Assembly: GCA_030015575.1 (NCBI GenBank)
Contig: JASDDO010000006.1
Location: 203,861,632-203,925,631, forward strand
Reading direction: 5' to 3'
DNA from: Agapanthus africanus
Taxonomy: Eukaryota > Streptophyta > Magnoliopsida > Asparagales > Amaryllidaceae
Length of the DNA stretch: 64,000 nt
Part shown: one piece after another, positions 58,301 to 64,000 of the stretch
Layout of the letters: every line of letters starts with the position of its first letter
Position numbering within the stretch: position 1 is the first letter of the stretch
Translations under genes and position numbers: made by a program
The notes under the pieces: generated by a model
Told to the model about the DNA's origin: nothing
Database searches by the model: none
Seen by the model: only the letters and a program-made list of their open reading frames with translations

Positions 58301-59436
58301 TCAAATCAACAACTCCAGGGTGCTATGCAGGGTAAATATGAGGTACAGAAGCAAAATGGGGAGTTTTCATCATAGGGGGGCGGCCACATCTACTGTTTGT
58401 CCGGCCTGGCCGGCCCCACTAGGGAGTTAGGTGCTCGTCTCCCTAGGGTGGTCTCCTGGGTCACTAACTAGGCTCCTGGTATCACTACTTTTCTCTAGAA
58501 TTGTTCCAGTATACTCCAGATTTTCCTGCACACACAAACCGACATAAAGTCCCGAAATTCCGTATTCTTGGTTTCCAATGGGATTGGGCTGGGTTCCTAG
58601 CTCTAGGGTGCTCATACAATCTCCACTGAACTCAAATTAACCATCACAACTCACAAATCCTTCAAACCCTAACTAGTTTTCACCAAGTCCACAAATTCAC
58701 CCGATTTCAATTCTAAACTTGCATAGGGGTATATGTAAAGGTAAAACTAAGACAATGGTTCAGAAATTACCTTAATTGGCAACTCAAGAACTTTCTTGAG
58801 TTGCCCCAAGTGGTCACAATCCAAGCTTTCTAGGTCCATCTTGAAGATCTCGAGCTTGCGCATCTTTTTTGTGAAACCGACATAGGATTTTGGTGTGGTT
58901 TTAGAGGTGAAGTGAGGGGATTTAGTGGAGGGGAGAAGAGGGCTAGGGCAGCAGCAGCAAGGGAGAGGAAGAGGGAGAGAAATGAGAGGGGAGAGAAATG
59001 GCTAAGGGTTAAAAGTCAAATGCCCACTCTCTCTCTCACCTACCCTCATCATTACCTTTTTCTTTTCTTTTCTTTTCCTTTTCTCTAAATCCCTAAACCT
59101 TCTCATGAGAATAGTAACCCCAAAAGAAATCCATGGTAACAAAAATGCATAAGTGTAGGAAAAAGTGACATGTGCAAGTTTTGCACAAAATTACCAAAAA
59201 ACCCGATTAGCGATTTTAATCGCGATTAGCACTAAATTAGTGTCAAAATGATCACAACAACTTAAAAATGTCATAATTCCAATAAATAACCCATTTTAGA
59301 ATTTTCCATAATTTTCCGTAATTTCCCTCCATTTATTTACATTTAAAAATAGATTTAATATTAAAATAATCAATAAAATAATATTAAATTATAAAAATTC
59401 CCAAAATTAATATTTTATATTTTTGAAGATGTTACA
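55387..59436 (-). repeat. 5' LTR of L
   Basis: 4050 bp, offset exactly 7873 from the other copy, with seven substitutions and no insertions or deletions found by eye. Confidence 0.95.
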
Positions 59437-59441
59437 CCAGG

Positions 59442-60011
59442 CTTCTCCTTTAATTGGTTAAACTTCTTCAGGCCACCTCGTTCTCCAGAAATCTCCAGAA
59501 GCTTCTGTCCGAACAGCCAAGCTTCTTGTACAAGCTAAACACTTCCAAGCTTCCCAAAATAAGCTAACTCAACCTAGAAGCTTCTTCCTAACCTCCAAGC
59601 TTCTAAAGGAAGCTAGTTAACTAACTAAACCTAGAAGCTTTTACCTAACTACCAAGCTTGCAAGAGAAGCTAAACTAAACCTAGCTTCTAAAGGAAGCTA
59701 ATCCTAATCAAGGCTATAAAAAGGACCAAAGGGCTTCATTCTAGGTTGTTCAAGAATTTCCAACACAAGTTGAGTGACACAACTTGTGCATTCAAACCAT
59801 AACCCTAATCTATTTCCAAATGACAAATTCAAGATCTCCGAGTACAAATCAAGCAAGAAGCCTTCAACCTTTTAGAAGCGACGCCGATCTTCAACCGAGC
59901 AAGTGATCCAAGACGATCCGCGACTCACAGAGACGATGCGAAGCTAATTCGGCGATCGAGTTATTTCCTCAATTCTTGTAGTTCTTGAGCGAATTGTAAC
60001 GGAATTGTTGA
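59442..60011 (+). repeat. 3' LTR of AT2, second segment
   Basis: It continues the AT2 LTR from the base after CCAGG (compare 40233 onward) with a TATA box at 59715. It stops at ..GAATTGTTGA, where copia element C begins; in the 5' LTR the next bases are ATAATAAAAGG (40813). The rest lies beyond the window. Confidence 0.85.
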
Positions 60012-61894
60012 TGTAAGTCGATGTAGTACACCCCAGTACTTATGGGGAGGCGGAATTTACAAAAACTTATCAAGTTTAAACAACAAACATCGACTAACCG
60101 TATGAATCGAAGCTAAACCCTAAAAACCGTATTCTAAAGTTTCATCTCACTAAAGAGATTAGGGATTATACCTAATGAACCGGTCCTTCTTCTTTACGTC
60201 CTCCTTTGTTCTCCTCGGCCTTCTCTAGGTAGTAGACGATCCACCCGAGAGCAAAACTCCAAGCTAAACCTCTAACTTGAGGTAACTAATCAACTTTGAT
60301 TGCTAATCAAAGATGAGAGGATGATATAGAGTGTGGGTTATGGATTGTTTAGTCTAACTAATCCTTTGATCTCAACACATGAGGATTAAGGATTAGGGTT
60401 AGAAGATGAGAGCTTGAGGAGAGAGAATGTGTAATATGATAATGAGAGAAGAGAGAGAGTGTATCATATTATTATGAAGCATTCTTATTTTCTAAAAATC
60501 AATAAAGGAAATGAATAAGCATGCTTCACAAAATATCTTGTGATGATTCATTAACATGAGTCATTAAGCAATAAATGTGCATTAATGAAGTGAATGAATC
60601 ACCACTATGACTCACTCTCTTTCCAAAACAAACCTCCTTAGTCACATCTTCTAGAAGCTTCTCGAGTAATTACGAGAACGCCCCTCCGATCCGTAAAAAT
60701 ACGGAAAAACTTTAGACTGTAAAAATCCAATAACCGGATACCAGTAGCTGGCTTAAACCAAAGCCGACTGGTAAAATCTGTCCGAAAGTCGTACGCGCGT
60801 AAACGCACGTATGCGTCCGAACCCTTTGTCGCAAAACCATGCAACCTCTATATCGTTTTGCCTGGAGTAGGAAACTCTCTGTGTGGGACTCTAGAGACTC
60901 GACTACTACGCTGGCAGTGGGTTTAACCACAGACCGCAAGCGGCACTAGCTGTACGTAACGGTCCCCAGGTAGTTGTCGATAAGAAGGCCGATGAGTAAA
61001 CCCATCCGAACTCCTACTGAGTCTGATGTGACAATCTCCATACAGTCCGGTCCGTTCGTCCATGACTATCGCATATCGGGCCTAGGGGGGCGGCAAGCGT
61101 CAGTCCCCTAATAGCGGTATAAGTCGTGTCGGAGTGAAGCCCATTACACCCTGAGAAACTGCTGGAACCTACCAGCAAATCTCGCTTGCCCTGGCCAGGG
61201 ACTTTGCGTAATGGCTCTCTGACACAGCACGATATCTGCTCCCAATACCGGGAGGGACGAATCCTGTCTAACCGCCACTGCCTCCAAGTGCTCGGGACTG
61301 CACCCAACTGCTACCTGTTTGCACGACTCCTTTGAGCCGTGGTAGGGTAGCAATCTAAGAGCAGTGGGACACACTCGAGGCGAAGTAGCAGTGTCAAGTC
61401 TGCGGACTACGCTGTACTCATGTCACCTGGGAACTGTTCACTGACGACTGGTATCAAACCAACCAACAGTTCCCTGCGAGTCCTGTCCGGTGTACCCGTA
61501 ACCTAACGAGCACCTGTATACTATCTCCAGTACGACGTACTGATGGCTGTGGGACAGACCATCTCCCCAACTGGGACGAGAAGCGTACACACTAGTCTAC
61601 TCCGGAGTATCGATGCTCTGTCTCGATAATCCAACGACCAGGGACCTGAATAAGGATGTGCTTGTAGTCTACCCAGCCCCCACTAGTGTGACTGCCATCA
61701 CAACGCTGGTAGACAAGCAAGATCCTAAGAGCTCTATCAATACGTATACTCACATATTAAGATAGAAAAAACCAAGTAGCATACTACCATGTTTAGCAAG
61801 ACTGTTATATACATGTGAATATCCCAAGCTTCCATTAAGTAATATACAAGCTAGTATGATACAGTAATGGCCTTCTAGGGCATAAACACTAACA
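60012..61894 (-). repeat. 3' LTR of copia element C
   Basis: 1883 bp, TGTAAGTCG..CACTAACA. On the minus strand it starts TGTTAGTGTTTATGCCCTAG, close to the Angela/BARE LTR start. The outer end aligns with LTR A and the B fragment. 60860-61760 is GC-richer than the flanks. Confidence 0.85.
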
Positions 61895-61908
61895 ATCTCC
61901 CACTTGCA
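61895..61908 (-). other. Polypurine tract of copia element C
   Basis: On the minus strand GTGCAAGTGGGAGAT, between the end of pol and the LTR. Confidence 0.85.
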
Positions 61909-64000
61909 CTAGGGCCATGTACTGGCATATCGCAGACCAATGATCTCGAGTAGCCTCTCGAACTGAATCTGAGGAAGGGCCTTCGTGAATGGATCAGCAA
62001 TGTTCTCTTCTGAAGCAACTCTCCGAACCTCGATCTCCTGACGATCAATGATCTCCCTGATCAGGTGATACCGCCTCAAGATGTGTCTGGACTTCTGATG
62101 GGACCTTGGTTCCTTCGCTAAAGCTATAGCTCCGTTGTTGTCGCAATACAGAGGTATTGGATCAACTATGGTAGGAACCACCTGAAGTTCTGTTAGGAAC
62201 TTCTTCATCCAGACTGCTTCTTTTGCGGCATCGCAAGCAGCTATATACTCCGCTTCCATCGTCGAGTCAGCAACGGTGTCCTGCTTGGAGCTCTTCCAGC
62301 ACACCGCCCCTCCATTGAGGGTAAAGACATAACCCGACATGGACTTGGAATCGTCCTTATCACTCTGGAAGCCGGAATCAGCAAAGGCCTCCAACCTGAG
62401 GTCTTTTCCGCCGTAAACCAAGAACATCTCCTTAGTCCTCCTCAGGTACTTGAGAATGTTCTTTACTGCTATCCAGTGCTTCTCCCCTGGGTCTGACTGA
62501 TACCGGCTTACCACGCTTAGTGCGTAAGCTACATCTGGTCTGGTACACAACATCGCATACATTATAGAGCCTACCGCAGAAGCGTAGGGTATAATTGACA
62601 TGCGTTCCCTTTCCAAATCAGTCTTGGGAGACATCTCTTTGGAGAGGGTGATTCCGTGACAAGCCGGTAGATTACCGCGCTTTGAATCTTCCATACTGAA
62701 TCTTTTCAGTACAGTGTCGATATACCTGGACTGCGAAAGTCCCAACATCCTCTTGGATCTATCACGATAGATCCGGATCCCCAGAATGTAAGAGGCATCA
62801 CCCAGGTCTTTCATGGAGAACCTGTGTGATAAGAATCCTTTGACAGATTGTAGCATAGGAATGTCATTTCCTATCAATAGAATGTCATCCACGTACAAGA
62901 CGAGGAATACGACACTTCTGGCCACAACTTTACTATATATGCACGGTTCATCTGGATTTTTGATAAAGTCATATTCTTTGACTGTCTCATCAAAACAGAT
63001 GTTCCAACTCCGCGATGCCTGCTTTAGTCCATAAATGGACTTAAGCAGCTTGCATACTTTCCCGCTGCTCCCACTCTGATTGAAACCCTCTGGCTGATCC
63101 ATATAGACGCTCTCTTCTAAATTTCCATTCAGAAAAGCCGTCTTTACGTCCATCTGCCAGATTTCATAATCATGGAAGGCAGCAATAGCAAGAAGGACCC
63201 GAATGGATTTGAGCATAGCCACTGGAGAAAAAGTTTCGTCATAGTCCAAACCAGGTCTTTGACGAAAACCCTTTGCAACAAGTCTAGCCTTATAGGTTTC
63301 CACCTGTCCATCTACACCAATCTTTTTCTTGAAGATCCATTTGCATCCTATGGGTTTTACCCCATCTGGAGCAAAGTCCAAAGTCCATACTTTGTTGGTG
63401 TACATGGACTCCATTTCGGTCCGCATTGCATCTAGCCATCGTACCGAGTCGCCGCTCTGGATGGCCTGCCTGAAGTCAGTAGGTTCATCATCATCTATGA
63501 TGCAATCCTCTCTATCCCCATCTATGAGAAAACCGTAGTATCTCTCAGGCGGACGAGACGGCCTACTACTCCTGCGGAGGGGTGCGGGAATGTTCTGTTC
63601 TTCTTGAACCTCTGGTTCTACCAAACTTTCAGTAGCAGTTTGTGGTTCTGGAATTTCTTCCAGTTCTATTTCGCTCCCACTTGATTCCTTTTCTAAAAAC
63701 TGATGTTCTAGAAAATGGGCATTACGAGAAACAAATACCTTCTGTTCCTCTGCGTAATAGAATAGATATCCCCTGGAGTGCTTTGGATATCCCACAAACA
63801 AACATTTTACTGATCGTGCCTCGAGCTTGTCCACATGCTGCTTTTTAACAAAAGCTGGACATCCCCAAATCTTTACATACTGTAGATGGGGTTTCTTCCC
63901 ACTCCACATCTGATATGGAGTGGTAGGCACAGTCTTGGTAGGTACCATGTTCAAAAGATATGCCGCTGATTCTAGCGCATAACCCCAGAAAGATCGCGGT
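61909..64000 (-). CDS. pol: Copia element C pol, carboxyl part (integrase end, RT, RNase H)
   Basis: One open frame from the right edge to the stop at 61909. It enters with the end of integrase (WGYALESAAYLLN, then TPYQMWSGKKPHLQYVKIWG and CLFVGYPKHSRGYLFY). A linker with RRSSRPSRPPERYYGFLIDG follows. Reverse transcriptase has CKWIFKKKIGVDGQVETYKA, WQMDVKTAFLNGNLEESVYM and the catalytic YVDD (62884-62895). RNase H has ADSGFQSDKDDSKSMSGY, SSKQDTVADSTMEAEYIAAC and RSHQKSRHILRRYHLIREII, ending DPFTKALPQIQFERLLEIIG. The RT/RNase H region closely resembles Angela/BARE-type elements. The frame is open at the edge, so its start is outside; a 681-codon part lies below 63954. It is the only enzyme-coding frame in the window without visible damage. 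Confidence 0.92.
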   Translation of the reverse strand, partial: PRSFWGYALESAAYLLNMVPTKTVPTTPYQMWSGKKPHLQYVKIWGCPAFVKKQHVDKLEARSVKCLFVGYPKHSRGYLFYYAEEQKVFVSRNAHFLEHQFLEKESSGSEIELEEIPEPQTATESLVEPEVQEEQNIPAPLRRSSRPSRPPERYYGFLIDGDREDCIIDDDEPTDFRQAIQSGDSVRWLDAMRTEMESMYTNKVWTLDFAPDGVKPIGCKWIFKKKIGVDGQVETYKARLVAKGFRQRPGLDYDETFSPVAMLKSIRVLLAIAAFHDYEIWQMDVKTAFLNGNLEESVYMDQPEGFNQSGSSGKVCKLLKSIYGLKQASRSWNICFDETVKEYDFIKNPDEPCIYSKVVARSVVFLVLYVDDILLIGNDIPMLQSVKGFLSHRFSMKDLGDASYILGIRIYRDRSKRMLGLSQSRYIDTVLKRFSMEDSKRGNLPACHGITLSKEMSPKTDLERERMSIIPYASAVGSIMYAMLCTRPDVAYALSVVSRYQSDPGEKHWIAVKNILKYLRRTKEMFLVYGGKDLRLEAFADSGFQSDKDDSKSMSGYVFTLNGGAVCWKSSKQDTVADSTMEAEYIAACDAAKEAVWMKKFLTELQVVPTIVDPIPLYCDNNGAIALAKEPRSHQKSRHILRRYHLIREIIDRQEIEVRRVASEENIADPFTKALPQIQFERLLEIIGLRYASTWP

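Larger units (their letters stand above)
47514..59436 (-). mobile_element. L, very young LARD of the Del/Tekay type
   Basis: 11,923 bp flanked by target duplication CCAGG (47509-47513 and 59437-59441). The two LTRs are exactly 4050 bp each with no length difference, and I count seven substitutions between them (0.17 percent). The interior (51564-55386) is 3.8 kb without gag, protease, RT or integrase. An initiator-Met primer site and a polypurine tract are in place for the minus strand. Long LTRs, a noncoding interior and intact ends match the definition of large retrotransposon derivatives. At 1.3e-8 per site per year the insertion is below about 0.1 million years. It needs enzymes from another element. 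Confidence 0.9.
39761..60011 (+). mobile_element. AT2, Athila-like gag-protease element, split by L and C
   Basis: A second copy of the AT1 family in the same orientation. 5' LTR 39761-41606, primer site, leader, gag (42587-44340), protease (44570-45657), 3' noncoding region, 3' LTR 47032-47513 continued at 59442-60011, then entered by copia element C. As in AT1 there is no RT, RNase H or integrase. The first 330 bases of its two LTRs differ at about 14 places, so it seems older than AT1. Several breaks lie in gag and protease. Confidence 0.85.
60012..64000 (-). mobile_element. C, copia element (Angela-like), apparently whole where visible
   Basis: The left end TGTAAGTCG lies in the AT2 3' LTR, with GTTGA (60007-60011) as the likely target duplication. 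3' LTR 60012-61894, polypurine tract, then pol in one open frame to the right edge. The right half (gag, primer site, 5' LTR) is outside. No break is seen in the visible part, so C is among the younger insertions, but without the second LTR the age cannot be read. Confidence 0.85.

Overview
This is plant nuclear DNA built almost entirely of LTR retrotransposons inserted into one another. I find no host gene, tRNA or rRNA gene. The organism is probably a flowering plant with a large, repeat-rich genome. The evidence is the mix of families: Angela-like Ty1/copia with initiator-Met primer sites, Athila-like Ty3/gypsy with an Asp-tRNA-type primer site, a Del/Tekay-like large retrotransposon derivative, and an RTE-type LINE tail. 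The species cannot be named from the sequence. Element names used here (A, B, C, N1-N3, AT1, AT2, L) are my own labels.

Layout. 1-2544 is the right end of copia element A, minus strand, with its primer site and 5' LTR. 2668-4149 is a piece of a Del/Tekay-like LTR. 4150-8741 is N1, first of three related non-autonomous elements on the minus strand. 8742-11800 is a strange LTR-like block packed with paired CACGTG palindromes and short hairpins. From 12127 comes copia element B (minus), whose gag is split by N2 (16530-22652, target duplication GGTTC) and whose leader is entered by N3 at 24048.

N3 is itself split. Its left LTR holds a short LINE tail (24968-25266), and Athila-like AT1 (25282-34376, target duplication GAACT) sits in the LINE's own target duplication. 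Its right LTR is entered at 39761 by AT2, a second copy of the same Athila-like family. The 3' LTR of AT2 holds L, a very young LARD (47514-59436, LTRs 4050 bp each, target duplication CCAGG), and then copia element C (60012 to the edge), whose pol reading frame is open as far as it is visible. The nest is four levels deep: B, then N3, then AT2, then L or C.

Shared biology. AT1 and AT2 carry gag and protease but no reverse transcriptase, RNase H or integrase. N1-N3 carry one unrelated-looking acidic ORF. All five share a C-terminal EWLVL motif. AT1, AT2, N1 and N2, plus N3 in part, share a conserved 3' noncoding region. AT1, AT2, N2 and N3 share a 5' leader module, part of which is also visible in N1. 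This fits a group of dependent elements using the machinery of an unseen full Athila-like partner. Unexpectedly, the same leader module also occurs in copia element B. The most unusual signals are this cross-family leader module, the 14 CACGTG-type pairs at exact 10-bp spacing, and the repeated hairpin plus G-tract modules before the 3' ends.
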